A stretch of 26,178 bases of DNA, taken from Plantago elongata (taxonomy: Eukaryota; Streptophyta; Magnoliopsida; Lamiales; Plantaginaceae). The stretch lies in contig JAYMSP010002118.1 in the NCBI GenBank assembly GCA_036897095.1, positions 1-26,178 of the forward strand. The letters run 5' to 3'. Below the pieces are notes generated by a model that saw only the letters and a program-made list of their open reading frames with translations, searched no databases and was not told where the DNA came from. The translations under genes were made by a program, and so were the position numbers. Shown here piece by piece: positions 1 to 10,745 of this stretch (positions within the stretch are counted from its first letter, which is position 1; every line of letters begins with the position of its first letter).

Positions 1-688
1 GGAGGGAGTGGCTATTTATAGCCGGAGGTGACGGAGGAGATCGGAACAGGGTGGCCGGAAAATGGCCGTGTTTTCAGCCTCTCCTCCATTCGCCTCTTTT
101 TCCGTCGTGGCCCTTCCTTCACCGCTCGTTTTTCGAGCTTCTCACGCGGCTTGGTCGGGCGGCGCCGCCACGACTTCGATTGGAGGAGATGGGTGGTGTG
201 GCACAAGGTTTGATGGGGTTGGCACGATCGAATTCCGGTTTTGCGGCTTCAAGGTACATAAATGGCGGCTGGAACACTATGAACACGATGGAGAAGAAGA
301 TAAAAATGGCGAAATGACGAAACTGCCCTGAATTGGAAAAGAAGGGAAGAAGGAGGGCAGGGGTAAACCAGTGCTTTTGCCATTATTTATAACGGGTTCG
401 TTCAGGCTTCCAAAGGACTCGCAAATAAAATTCGAAAAAATTGAAAATCGATTCCCGGACACTTTTCAAGTCGTTCTCGAGCCATAGGAAAAATAAAATA
501 AATAATTTTTATTTTATAATATTATTTTATTGGTAAATAACTAATTTCTATTTTAACGTTGAATTCGCTCGGCGTTAAAATTTCAAATTCTACCTAATAT
601 ACTTACGTAATATTTTCACTCGTACGAAATAATAAAATGAATATTTAAATAAATTTTCGGGCGTGTAACAAAATTCGCGGTTGTTACA
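1..688 (+). repeat. Partial LTR, probably gypsy-type, cut by window edge
   Basis: The stretch is GC-richer than the DNA that follows. It has a TATA-like tattta motif near 13-20, an AATAAA-rich segment near 490-530, and ends in TGTTACA at 682-688. A TGTAACA heptamer, its exact inverted complement, lies just upstream at 664-670, and TGTAACA-like starts are common in plant gypsy LTRs. No primer-binding site follows position 688, so this is more likely a 3' LTR or a solo LTR than a 5' LTR. The left end lies outside the window, so the second LTR and any target duplication cannot be checked. The short open reading frames here are probably chance. Confidence 0.45.
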
Positions 689-3267
689 CTCAATATGAGA
701 TTGACATTAGATGGATACAACCACTATTTTTATGGCACCAAACTGAAGAGTGGTTAACACGTTAAGATTGAAAATGATCGGTTACAGTCCAATACTCACT
801 TAGCCACATTATACAATTATTCGCTTATGAAAATTTTTACAACTTATTCACCCTATGCATGCAAACGTGAGCAGCCGATAATCTTCCTAATTCCTAATTT
901 ACATTTGATGTTTCAAATTCGTTTTAAAATATATATACATATTAAAATAACCTAAGTACAAAATACAAATCATTTTTTATTGTTAAGTTGTCCACTACCT
1001 TTTGAGTTAGGTAACACCAAAATGCGTTCTTCAAGTGCTAGGTTTGTGATTGTATGTGTGTGCATGTGTGTATGTATATATAAATTAATGAGGGCTCTTA
1101 GTCGTGGTGATTGTATTGATTATCGAAAGGCTAAGGGTGTATGTTTCGGATATTACAAGATACATGCAAATGTGGCAAGAATTAACTAACCTTAAGCCAG
1201 AGGAAGGGCACAGCTGAACGGGTATAGTGGTGGGAATGATAGGCTACGAAGAGGAAAGGTGATTAATAAAGGAGAAAAGACTCAACAAGAAAGGGAGGTC
1301 GGTGAAGGAAGAAAAGGAGATATAATAGTTGAAATGGAAAATAAGGACATGGAGAATAAAGTGAAAATGATATAGTTTTCTCACACCTAAAACTATACGT
1401 TTTGTGTGACGATATATAATTTTTTGTTGTATCATAGAGTACAAAAGATACATCGATCGTTTTTTGAATTATTGATTCCACAAGGGTTGGTTTTGTCCGT
1501 TATTCCACGTGGAAGTAGGTATCATATCGTGGACGTCACTATCTGTTAGCTAATCTAGGATATGAGAAGCATGTGAGGTGCTTCGACTAACAAATAACGT
1601 GCGATTGTAAGTACCTAATCTTGAATTTGTATGGTTCCTTATACTTATTTTGTCATGAACTTACATTTTCTAACGTCCAATTTGATTGCAAGTATATTGC
1701 ACTGATCCCAAAGGAAGCAGACAAGACATTGTTGAAGTATCTATGTATTCATCAAGTGTCATATGGAGTCATTGTCAAATTTTACAACTAACAAAGAAAT
1801 ATGTGATTAAGAGGGAAACCTATGGACACCACAACCAACGTGATCTATAATGGGGTTTTATGCAACCTGTAAACATAAGTGTACTTCCGTTGTTTTTCTT
1901 TCACAAATAATCTATTTTGTATGGATTACTATAATACTTTTGTCAGGATTAATTTTGTTACTTAGATAATTTATATATTACTTTTTGACAGTTATAATTT
2001 GGAAACTTTATTTATTTAATTATTTTGTAGAACAGTTACAAATCATGCATTAAATAAAAAGGAAATTATTTCGTGACAACACCATCGGCTATTACTAGCA
2101 ATAATATAAAGCGAACATTTGACGCAGACAATAAATGAAGCATATAGATATTATCGTGATGTCCCACTCCTCCCATAGCTACTATACTACCATGTCGATG
2201 TTCAATACAACAATTTATCCATAATTGTTATATATATTACTAGTCAAATCCTGCCAAACAAAAACCAGTTGATATTTTTATTTAGTAAAATCACCACTCC
2301 ACTAATATGCATTCCAAATCAAATAAATCAAGAATGCCAGCGAGTCTTGAACAATTTCAAAGATTGCATCTAATTATTTTCATATGATCACATGATCGTG
2401 ACAAATTAAAACAACATTAATAATAAATTAACATATAACATAGTATAATGTCGGAACTGTCTTAGAGATTGATTATAAAGTGACTGATAAATAATGTAGT
2501 AAATAGTTATAATAAGAAATATTAGGGTTGTTATTAATTAATGTAATAATACTACAACATAAAAAATATTTATTATTTTATTTAAAATATCATATTCATA
2601 CTTAGAAATGTAAGTTGGTGTAGTTGGTCAATTGCAAGTGTTCTTGTGATATAGATTTGATAAATTAATTTATAATTAACAATCTTATGCTGTTAACATG
2701 CTAAAACATGTTCAAAAGTCAGCTTATTACACGCACTACTTGGTAACTAGTGATCAGCTCGTGAGCTTGAACCAACTACGTTCATTAATAAAATTGGAAT
2801 ATATACAATTGTAACGCATGTGATGTGAACCATCCCATGATCTGTAATTGTTTCTCTTTACTAACCAACTAATCTTGGTCAAAAGGAATTTCGAATTTCA
2901 TCATTCTTTAATTAAACGAATATGTCAATAGCTATTGAATTATTAATTGCAAGAATGAACATAAATAATCAGATTATATACTTCTCTAAGTCTGAGTTTT
3001 TCGACATTACAAATTATATCAAGGCAGTAAAGTCTCTTCATTTCACGTCTATTTACACTTAAATTTCTACCAAGACAATTCTCAATCCCATATTAGATTC
3101 AACTCAATAGTCCCACTAAATAAGTTGAAATTAGCACCCAAGACCATTAAAGAATTAATATAAATGTCACACTGCGAAGAGTATTAGAAAATTAATATAA
3201 ATCATTAAATTGTATATATTTATAAATTCGAACTTTAAATGAGATTGAATGCTTCCATTAATCCAAC
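689..3267. other. AT-rich intergenic DNA without recognisable genes
   Basis: No coding stretch resembles a known protein. A short TG-rich patch lies near 1052-1080, and a purine-rich patch near 1240-1360 gives spurious open reading frames. I see no terminal inverted repeats, target duplications or RNA genes that I can support. The DNA is probably old, degraded transposon debris. Confidence 0.6.
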
Positions 3268-3410
3268 GGTTGTTGGTTGAAGTGGTAAGAAAATTGAATT
3301 CACATAAGTAAGGTCTTGAATTCCACCATTGTGGAAGTAAAAAACATTGATGGGAGAGCTCCCTCCTTAAAAAGAGTTCGACAGTTCAGCTGAATTAATT
3401 ACATAATTAA
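3268..3410 (+). mobile_element. tRNA-derived SINE-like copy
   Basis: A box A-like motif, tggttgaagtgg at 3274-3285, is followed about 38 bases later by a box B-like motif, ggtcttgaattcc at 3312-3324. This is the order and spacing of an internal RNA polymerase III promoter in tRNA-derived plant SINEs. The tail after about 3370 becomes AT-rich. No clear target duplication was found, so both ends are approximate. A degenerate tRNA pseudogene is the alternative. Confidence 0.45.
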
Positions 3411-3692
3411 ATATCATAAATCAAAAAAATACTATCAGTACGTAAACTTCAACTCAGTCTAGGAATTATCCGAGTATTAATGAATAGTTGTGCAAATAGT
3501 TAATTATGAAAAAGCAATATTTGGTTTCGTGAAGAGTTTGAAATATGTTTTAATTGTTCGCCCATTAATTTCATGTATTAATTTTTAATCACAGTTTTAA
3601 AAATTACAAAGTTTTGCATATAGGAAATCAACTCACACTGAAACATAAAATTTGTCACTTTGTGTTATAGTATCTTAATTTATTGAGGTAAC

Positions 3693-3860
3693 AGTAAGAT
3701 TATGGAAATTGAGTCCGTAATTTTCTCTTTGATTTTTCATGTATATATACAAATTACAATAGAATAAGGATATTAAGATTATAGCTAAACTATACTAACT
3801 TTATTCTAACTAAACTACTAATGTGATAAATATTCTACCTAATATTTACATATTTTATCA
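3693..3860 (-). repeat. Copia 3' LTR (168 bp)
   Basis: This sequence is repeated at 8405-8572 plus 9255-9268. The two copies share blocks such as gagtccgt and atagctaaactatactaact. On the minus strand it begins TGATAAAATATG. Its outer end reads AGTAAG where the right copy has TGTAAG, so one terminal base has mutated. The left copy lacks about 14 bases present in the right copy near the TATA-rich middle. Confidence 0.93.
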
Positions 3861-3875
3861 CACCCCCAAAATTGA
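3861..3875 (-). other. Polypurine tract of the copia element
   Basis: On the minus strand, a purine-rich run ending in GGGGGTG lies directly before the TG that starts the 3' LTR. This is where plus-strand DNA synthesis is primed in LTR retrotransposons. Confidence 0.8.
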
Positions 3876-4616
3876 AACTGGAGGGCCACGAACATTGAGA
3901 CTGTCCCTAAAATTCAAATAAAACTTGTGGAAGTCCCTTAGTAAAATGTCCGCAATCTGATATCGAGTAGGAACATGAAGTACTAGAACCTGTCATTTGG
4001 CAACCTTTTCTCAAACAAAATGAATATCCATCTCAATATATGCTTGGTTCGCTGATGTTGTACTGGATTTTCCGAAAGATAAACAACACAATAATGTCAC
4101 AGTAGACCAAAGTTGCTTTGTTAATCGGACAATGTAGTTCCAATAGCAAATTACGCAGCCACAAGACTCGGCTACGACATTAGCTACACCTCTATATTCT
4201 AATTCAACACTGGATCTAGATAATGTCATCTGACGTTTCGAAGACCACGAAATAAGGTTATCCCCAAGAAACATACAGTAACCAGAAGTCGAACAACCTG
4301 TATCCGGGCAACCACCCCAATTCATATCCGTATAAGAAGTCAGGGTCGCATATGATGATGAATATAGATCCAACGCAAAACTAAGAGTGCCCTGTATATA
4401 CCGCAGGATCCGCCTGAGAGCATTCATATGACTATCCCGAGGATTATGCATGTGTAAGCACACTTGCTGAACAGCGTAGGAGATATCTGGGCTAGTAAAT
4501 GTCAAATACTGAAGTGAACCAGCTAAACTCCGATAGAGAGTCGGATTCGCGAAAGAATGTCCCGAAGAGGCACTAAGTTTCGGCTTAGTATCAACAGGAG
4601 TCAGACCGATTTGCAC
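3876..4616 (-). pseudogene. Copia RNase H domain remnant
   Basis: This is the C-terminal part of copia pol, which removes the RNA strand during reverse transcription. Recognisable signatures from 4616 downward are the SLQYLTFTSPDISYAV block, the CSTSGYC motif, ISWSSKRQ and the EYRGVANVVAE block. The segment that normally carries a catalytic Asp-Trp pair (family form ADWAG) reads TDMNWGG, so that Asp is replaced by Asn. The open frame runs to 4011, and a shifted frame with stops then continues to the polypurine tract. It directly follows the RT part in the same direction. The identification is secure and enzymatic activity is unlikely. Confidence 0.9.
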
Positions 4617-4619
4617 AAA

Positions 4620-5355
4620 GCCATGCCAGCCCTATCTATGATTTCTTCCGCATACTTGCGCTGAGATAGAAACATACCCTGCGAATTCTAGTAACCGCAA
4701 TACCAAGAAAATAATTCAAGGGACCATAGTCTTTCATTGCAAATTCTGTTGCTAGGAACTTCATAATCAAGCAGCGAAGAGTATCAGATGAAGATGCAAG
4801 GACAATGTCATCAACGTAAAGGAGGATGTATGCCATCTGTTACCCATGTCGATAGATAAATAACGAGTTATCCGACTTGCTATTTACAAAATCGATAGAA
4901 GACACGAAATTTGCAAATCTCTCTTACCAAGCTTGTGGAGCCTGTTTTAATCAATATAGTGACTTGTGAAGTAAGCAAACATAGTTCGGGTGAGTAGCAT
5001 CTCTAAATCCCATCGGTTGATGCATATATACAGTCTCATGGAGATCACCATGTAAGAATGCATTCTTAACATTAAGCTGATGAATAGACCATTGTTTAGA
5101 TAGGGCTAAGCTGAGAACCGTTCGAATCGTGGCAGGTTTCACTATCGGGCTGGAAGTTTCACTACAATCAATACCAACTTGTTGAGTTTTACCATCACCC
5201 ACCAGCCGAGCTTTATGTCTTGCAAACGAGCCATTCAAGTTGACTTTATGAGCAACAATCCACATAGACCGAATAATGTTCACCCCCGTAGGACGAGGTA
5301 CCAATTCCCATGTTTTATTTTGTATAAACGCATCAAACTCTTCTACAATAGCCAT
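4620..5355 (-). pseudogene. Copia reverse transcriptase remnant
   Basis: This RVT_2-type reverse transcriptase would have copied element RNA into DNA. From 5355 downward it shows EEFDAFIQNKTWELVPRP, HKARLVGDG, PIVKPATIRTVLSLAL and QLNVKNAFLHG. The catalytic motif YVDDI follows near 4815. The first catalytic Asp, in the family's LDVKNAFLHG motif, is Asn here. Stops between 4840 and 4950 split the domain into two open segments, 5355-4951 and 4836-4636. Gene order and motifs make the identification secure. The lost Asp and the stops show it is dead. Confidence 0.93.
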
Positions 5356-6130
5356 TTTCCAGTTTGGGTCACAAAGAGCTTCGGCCGGAGTTCGAGGAAG
5401 AGGAGATTATTAAACCGTTGCAATATTGCGTAATTCGGGCTAAATACTAAGGATTGGGACGATGTTTGCGCGATGTAGGGGGCTGAACTGGTCGAGATGT
5501 GTACGGAACCGTGCTGGAGGGCGACGAACTCGGGCTAGACAGTTGTCGAGGTTGTTGAAACGGTGAGTGAAGCAGCTAAACCAGGCAGTAGAGGCACTGA
5601 CCGGAGATATCGACTGCGGGACCGGCCTGATGTGCAGCTGACCAGGCTGTACCAGTGAACCAGGATACCTGATCGGACTGTAATCCGGCTGGGTAGTTGG
5701 ACTGGTTGAGCAGGAAACTGGACCAGGCTGGATAACGATAGGGGCTACAGAACCCGCAGTACTGGTGGCTGAACCGGATCAGGAGCATGATGTCGGTTGG
5801 TGGCAGTTGATCCGGCTTGTGAAGATGATGGGTCAGCCGTGTGGTTGACTGTTGGTCCCGAAGTCGATCCGCCCGAATCTGGTAATGAAGCCGGTTGATG
5901 AACCAATGGTAATAAAATGTGATCATTACATACCTTAGTAGATACCGAGTGATGTTTATTCATGTTGGGATAGGGAAAAGTTGTCTCATAAAAAAGAACA
6001 TGTCGAGAAACAATAATCTTGCGAGTTGACAACTCATCATTTGTATCCTCTATGATTCTGCGGATATCCCAAAAAAATACAAGGTGTAGACCGAGCTTGC
6101 AATTTATGGATAGTAGTAGACATAATTAGA
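5356..6130 (-). pseudogene. Copia pol linker between integrase and RT
   Basis: This stretch joins the integrase to the RT in copia polyproteins and is normally low in conservation and rich in Pro, Ser, Thr and Gln. Here the minus-strand frames give short Pro/Ser/Thr-rich peptides such as LPDSGGSTSGPTVNHT. On the plus strand the DNA shows repeated ccgg/ggtt-rich words. Near 6000-6060 the frame resembles the integrase C-terminal region. No separate gene is supported. Confidence 0.6.
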
Positions 6131-6760
6131 GGATAACATTAACACCCAAAAACCCGGAGATGAGAGTAAGAAAGCTTATGCTGATAGAGTAATTCAAGCG
6201 GAGAAGCATTAGCCAGAAGCTTGTTAGGTAATATATTCAGTAGATAGGTAGCCATTTGAAGAGCATAATGCCAAAAAGAAAGTGGCAATGATGCATGAGT
6301 TAACAAAGTACGAATGATATTATTGAAAAACGGGTAAATTGGCAATTATCGTTTTCTTTTCCATTATTGCACTGGATGTTTTTGATATTTCTTTCAAATT
6401 GAGTCAGGATATGGGTACGTAATTCGAGGAATTTAGTAAACACATCAGCTTTATTGGCAATAGAAGACGTCCATAAGAAGTTCGAAAAATCATCAAGAAG
6501 AGAATTTAATAGCGATGTTCAAGTGAACTTAAAACAGGAGAGGTCCAAAGATCACTATGAATAATATCAAAAGGTAGCAATGTATTTGACAAGAAGAATC
6601 AAAAGGCAACCTAACATGTTTCCCTAGTATGAAAAAGCGACAGGTACTCGATTGAGTATACTATTTGATAGTAATACTAAGATCTAGTCTAAGCGAATCC
6701 AAAATAGTTGGTCCTGGATGTCCTAGGTGAGCATGCCAGATTAGTGAAGAGAAGGCAAAA
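6131..6760 (-). pseudogene. Copia integrase with GAG-pre-integrase motif
   Basis: Integrase inserts the DNA copy into the chromosome. Around 6745-6675 the minus strand encodes WHAHLGHPGPTILDSL, the conserved GAG-pre-integrase block. The end of the catalytic core is readable at 6345-6139 as SLPLSFWHYALQMATYLLN and YSHLRVFGC. The middle, where the core Asp residues should lie (about 6680-6350), is broken into several frames and I could not follow it. It sits between protease and RT, as expected for copia and opposite to gypsy. Confidence 0.85.
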
Positions 6761-6965
6761 AAACGCATGTGGTGTGGAGGCTGGTTGTTGGATGGATGTG
6801 AGTGGGTATAGGTCTCCCTGACTAACATCTCATGATGGCTATCCCCGTATGTAAATCCTTCACATAAAACCCACTAGGATCAAATTCAATGGAAACAGAG
6901 TTATATGTAGTAAACTTGCGAACGAAAATAAGATTCTTAACTAAGTGAGGAGCATGTAAGACATT

Positions 6966-7256
6966 TCATAAAGCAAAAGGAGGATTAGGGGAAGATAAGC
7001 ATGTATGACCCGATCCATGGATAGTAATAGAATGACCACTTCCAACAATAATACCATTAATTTGCTTGCTCATAGGAAAATAAGGAGAGAGATTACCAAT
7101 GAAAGAAGTCATATGGGAAGAAGCACCAGAGCTCATATACCTAGTCGGTTCTTGCTGCAAGATCATGGTGTGCATAGCAGCTTCCACATCCGTTGGAACA
7201 TATGACCTGTGATAGTTGTCGTATAAACCTGAGGAGCAGGAAATGTGCCACAACAC
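6966..7256 (-). pseudogene. Copia aspartic protease remnant, catalytic Asp lost
   Basis: This would have cut the Gag-Pol polyprotein. The 96-residue open segment contains MSSGASSHMTSFIGN near residues 40-55. In copia proteases the same position reads D-S/T-G-A, with Asp as the catalytic residue. Here Ser replaces it. The segment follows the basic, Gly/Gln-rich end of gag and precedes the GAG-pre-integrase block. The family call is good because the SGASSHMT context is characteristic. Confidence 0.8.
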
Positions 7257-8280
7257 CAGATTGTGTGCGGTTTGTGAAGTAGTAGTATAATGTAGAGTCC
7301 AATTATGAGTAGGAACTGGACTAGGAGATGGTTGCGTTGCGGGTACCCATTGCCAATGTCTTTGGGGGGCGGCCGGTGTAGCATACTGGGGGGCAGGAGT
7401 ATGTTGTTGTTGTGGTCCATAGGAATGGTGCGCCCCACCACCACGTTTATTTCCACCTCCACGGTTTGATTTATTTCTTCCACGGCCAAGACCTTGGCCA
7501 TGACCAGAATTATAGTTTTTCTGTTGTAAATTACCAGAAAAAACTAATAACCAGAACTTGAGTTATGGCTTACCATATTGGAGCTCACGTTCCTCTAGGC
7601 ATAAAGAAGAACGAGCCTGAAAAAACGAGGGTAAAGGATTGGCATGTCGGATTTGCGTTCCAATCCTTTGCATGCTTCTGTGAGACCTGAAACCAATTGA
7701 AGAACCAATATGCTATTAGCAACCGGGGCCCCAACATTCTTAAGACATCCGCAATATTTTTGAGACTTTGACAATAGGCAGAAGCACTCGTAAAATCCTC
7801 CATATGAGTACTAGTGAATTCATGTTCAAGATTAAATGCTCGTGAGGTCTGGTGATCTTGGAATATATCCTTCAAGCGATTCCATGCTTCCATAGCAGTA
7901 GCATCGGGTTCGATGATGGTATTCAATAAGTCATTTGAAATAGTTGAATAAATCCATTGAAGCATAGTAACACAGTGTATGACCAGAGCGCCTTCTCTTC
8001 CTTGGTGGTTGGAGTAGGCGATTCATCACCAGCAGGGGGCCGGACGAATGATATGGTGAAGAACGTTTTGTGAGCGAGCATGAATCTTGAATCGTGAAGC
8101 GGATTTTGGTGCCGAGAGGGCGGTTGTGGTGGAAGAAGTTCCTTCAGACATAGTGATAGTCGAAGAAAATAAAGGAGGAAGTTGCGGAGGATGTAATGAT
8201 TGAATTGAAGGTTGAATCTTCACGGGAAACATGAAGCTGCTTGATCGTTGTCGGCTGTAAAACAGAGAGGACGGATCCAA
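7257..8280 (-). pseudogene. Copia gag remnant
   Basis: Gag forms the virus-like particle that packages element RNA. The start at 8280 lies about 120 bases inside the element, after the primer site. The segment at 7965-7585 shows AWNRLKDIFQDHQTSRAFNLEHEF, typical of the UBN2/Gag-polypeptide family, followed by SLKNIADVL. The frame then shifts near 7740. The downstream part (about 7500-7260) encodes a basic Gly/Arg/Asn-rich tail and then a Gln/Pro-rich tail in a different frame. I do not see a CCHC zinc knuckle. Frameshifts and stops break it into at least three pieces. Confidence 0.82.
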
Positions 8281-8392
8281 ATTCTGGTGAGGAAAGTCGA
8301 TGTCGACTGTTTGGATAGGGAGGAGGGAACAATTTGAGTAGAAAGGAGATTATCACGGTATTTGGGTAGGCAGCGGAAAAAGATCGAAACTT

Positions 8393-8404
8393 ATAATGAT
8401 ACCA
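8393..8404 (-). other. Primer-binding site, initiator tRNA-Met type
   Basis: On the minus strand the bases directly after the CA end of the 5' LTR read TGGTATCATTAT. The first eight match the TGGTATCA that pairs with the 3' end of initiator tRNA-Met, the common primer of plant copia elements. The match stops after eight bases, probably through decay. Confidence 0.8.
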
Positions 8405-9268
8405 TGTAAGATTATGAGAATTGAGTCCGTGACTCTCTCTATTGATTCATCGTGTATATATACACGAAATATGTACAAGTTGCACTAGGATAAGGAAACT
8501 TATATTATAGCTAAACTATACTAACTCTATTCTAATTGGACTACTAATGTAATAAATATTCTATCTAATATTTATTTGGAAATAAACTGCAATACGATGG
8601 GGATAACGAATAAAATAAGAAAACCAGGGATGAGAAAGACGACACGAAATTGGTTACCCAGTTCGGATATAACTTCGACTACATCTGGGAACACTACCGA
8701 CCCAAGAATTCACTAAACAATGAGAGAATTGTAGGATTCAACTTCGACCACAATAATTGACTAACTGTCTCTACTCAATTATAATGTCTACGATCTAAAT
8801 AATAATTAGCTAAGTTATATACTACTTTAAGCTATCTGCTGTCAAGCTCTACAACTCTGTTACTTATTATCTCTGTAAATAATTTTGGTACAATATTCCA
8901 ATGGCTCATGGTTGTATATATAGTCTCACTTCCGTGCATGAAGCCGAGCCCTCTTCGAATTCTGCTAATCAAGATAGTAGAAATCAACTAGGAAGTATGT
9001 ATCTCACGTGAGCTGCTAGGATCTTCCCTTTTCCCTAATTCAACTCTTAATCATCTTACTAATTAATTTCCTTGTTGAACTAGTAATGCTGCTACTTCGT
9101 TTCCAAAATCCATCAATAATTTGGTCCCTTTGTTATATTGCTGGAGCGGCCATCTTCCCACTTAAATCGACACTTTATATACAATCAATTGAAAAATACC
9201 ACTTAAATTCTATATCAATTAATCCCTGATTTCTTCTCCAAACCCAACAATATTTACATATTTTATCA
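8405..9268 (-). repeat. Copia 5' LTR, split by a nested solo LTR
   Basis: The LTR occupies 8405-8572 and resumes at 9255-9268 with tacatattttatca, which matches the inner end of the left LTR. Between the two parts is a foreign 677-bp segment with its own 5-bp duplication. Removing that segment and one duplication gives an LTR of about 182 bp that aligns along its whole length with 3693-3860. Confidence 0.9.
8573..9249 (+). mobile_element. Solo LTR nested in the copia 5' LTR
   Basis: The segment is flanked by ATATT at 8568-8572 and 9250-9254, a perfect 5-bp duplication. It ends in CCCAACA and starts TATTTGG, where TG would be expected; one G-to-A change explains this. It has a TATA-like run (tgtatatatag) near 8914. 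Its blocks, such as the ggttacccagttcgg segment near 8651, are typical of plant LTRs. It has no internal coding region, so it fits a solo LTR formed by recombination between two LTRs. The orientation is inferred from the TATA-like site only. Confidence 0.75.
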
Positions 9269-9273
9269 GTAAC

Positions 9274-10046
9274 ACTTTTACTTGATTGTTCATGAACATA
9301 TAGACTTTCTTAGTTGCACGTGTTTTCATTACCCTATTTATATATGAAGGCAAGGTATTAATGTCATTAATTAAGTGGCCGGCTATATTATTGGACAATA
9401 AGCTGCGGATTATGATGTTGTTTGCCGTATCTTTGAAGGGAAGCACGGGAAAGCGCAATCATAAATGTAAGGCTACTGTACGTTACTATATATATATGGT
9501 TCCCTTAATTTCATTTTTGAGATTTTGATTATACATGACATGTTCATCATATAATCTATTCATAAATATAATTAATAATAAATAAAATTAACTAAGATTA
9601 TTTATTCTGCGACGGAGGGAGTCATATGAAACGCTACATTTAAAAGAAAATCAGAGAAATTTATTTTTCCTTTCTAGAAAGAAAATAAAAAGGGACCACC
9701 AAGGATCACTTACATATGGACAGGCAGCAATTGTCATTAATCCATGATTACAGTGGGACATTTACGTTATCCTTAATTAGTCTAGTCTATCTATATTAAT
9801 TAATTACTATCCAGAATATGAGTGCAAATAAAGCGAAGTACACATTTTGTTTACTTCATCAAAACAACACGGTAAATCTGTTAAAAAAGACTTCTTATCA
9901 AGCTAGTGGAGTAGTCCATTTATAACTTGATATTTAAGCTACGTTATTATCGTACCACTTAATTAGTTAAGTTCAATTTGACTTTATTTAAAATATATTT
10001 TATACTATAATTCAGTTTAATCCATATATATTATAAAGGAGAGTTG
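9274..10046. other. AT-rich intergenic DNA with a Stowaway MITE end
   Basis: There is no coding stretch I can support. The sequence gacggagggagt at 9611-9622 matches the terminal inverted repeat of plant Stowaway MITEs. A matching left end is not clear. Degraded sequence around 9490-9510 may be its remains. Confidence 0.5.
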
Positions 10047-10051
10047 CTATT

Positions 10052-10707
10052 TGTTGGGATCTGAATTTTCCCAACTAGATCGGAAGACGAATTAACTGGT
10101 AATCCGCTCCCAAGAGTGTCATCAGACGAATTTTGAGAAGAGGAAGAAATCAATCACAAGAACAGGGGTCTAGTGATGTATTCACGTTTGCGGTGGGTGC
10201 ACGTTTATTTAATGATAATAATATTCATAAATCATCAACTAATTAGGGTTAAGCCTTAATGGTCCTATTTATACTTGTTACCTAACAGAGATTTTAGGTT
10301 ATCAAGTAAGCTAATGGAAATAAAAGATATGCAGAAATCTAAATAAGATCGGCAGGAATCTAGAGTTATCTATCAAGAGACTAATTCTAAGAATAAGAGA
10401 CTCCTGAAGATACTCTACCTTTATTATATGTCTTGCTAATCAAGACATAATCTAATTGCTTAAAATAAGAAAATAAGATAAAAAGATATGTTTGGGAGAT
10501 TTGTGTAGATTTTGGAGATCTTCTAGAGGATTCTTCCCAATCAAAAGATGGCGGTCCGCACTAGCTTTAGACCTGACGGACTAATCATGAGCCCATTAAG
10601 AAGGGTCTCAATAATAATTATGCTTGTTGGGCTTCCAGACACGCTTTTGGGAGTTGCTGCTCGCGTCTGCGCTCTCTTCTCTGATCTCCTTAGATCGAGT
10701 CCCATCA
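10052..10707 (-). repeat. Chromovirus 3' LTR
   Basis: This copy matches 14391-15054 along its length, sharing long blocks such as aagatatgcagaaatctaa. It differs by small substitutions and indels, for example a block of about 20 bases near 14472-14498 that is absent here. The plus-strand ends are TGTTGGG and CCCATCA. Confidence 0.95.
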
Positions 10708-10745
10708 CTCGCCTCCCCCCCCCCCCCCCCCCTAAAAGACCAGCC
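10708..10745 (-). other. Polypurine tract with an 18-base G run
   Basis: On the minus strand, a purine-rich segment containing 18 consecutive G (C run at 10715-10732) lies just before the 3' LTR start. This is the expected place for the polypurine tract. The homopolymer length is prone to slippage and sequencing error. Confidence 0.75.

Larger units (their letters stand above)
3693..9268 (-). mobile_element. Ty1/copia LTR retrotransposon, degenerate, with nested solo LTR
   Basis: The element runs on the minus strand, so its 5' LTR is at the right. The flanking GTAAC at 3688-3692 and GTAAC at 9269-9273 form a perfect 5-bp target duplication, the usual size for copia. Read on the minus strand, the LTRs start TG and the 5' LTR ends CA; the outer 3' terminal base of the left copy is mutated. 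A primer-binding site starting TGGTATCA follows the 5' LTR and a G-rich polypurine tract precedes the 3' LTR. Domains run gag, protease, integrase, RT, RNase H, the order that defines Ty1/copia. Without the nested insertion the element is about 4.9 kb. Many stops and frameshifts make it non-functional. Confidence 0.95.

Noticed and set aside
12-331. Overlapping open reading frames of 60-90 residues at the left edge
   Set aside because: They overlap in several frames on both strands within GC-rich LTR-like DNA and resemble no protein I know.
980-1481. Short open reading frames on both strands
   Set aside because: They arise from TG-rich and purine-rich low-complexity DNA and show no domain.
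2612-2670. A box A-like motif (ttggtgtagttgg) suggesting a second SINE
   Set aside because: No acceptable box B follows at the right distance and no tail or duplication is visible.
9219-9458. Minus-strand open reading frame of 79 residues
   Set aside because: It spans the end of the nested LTR, the copia LTR end and the flanking duplication, so it is not a gene.
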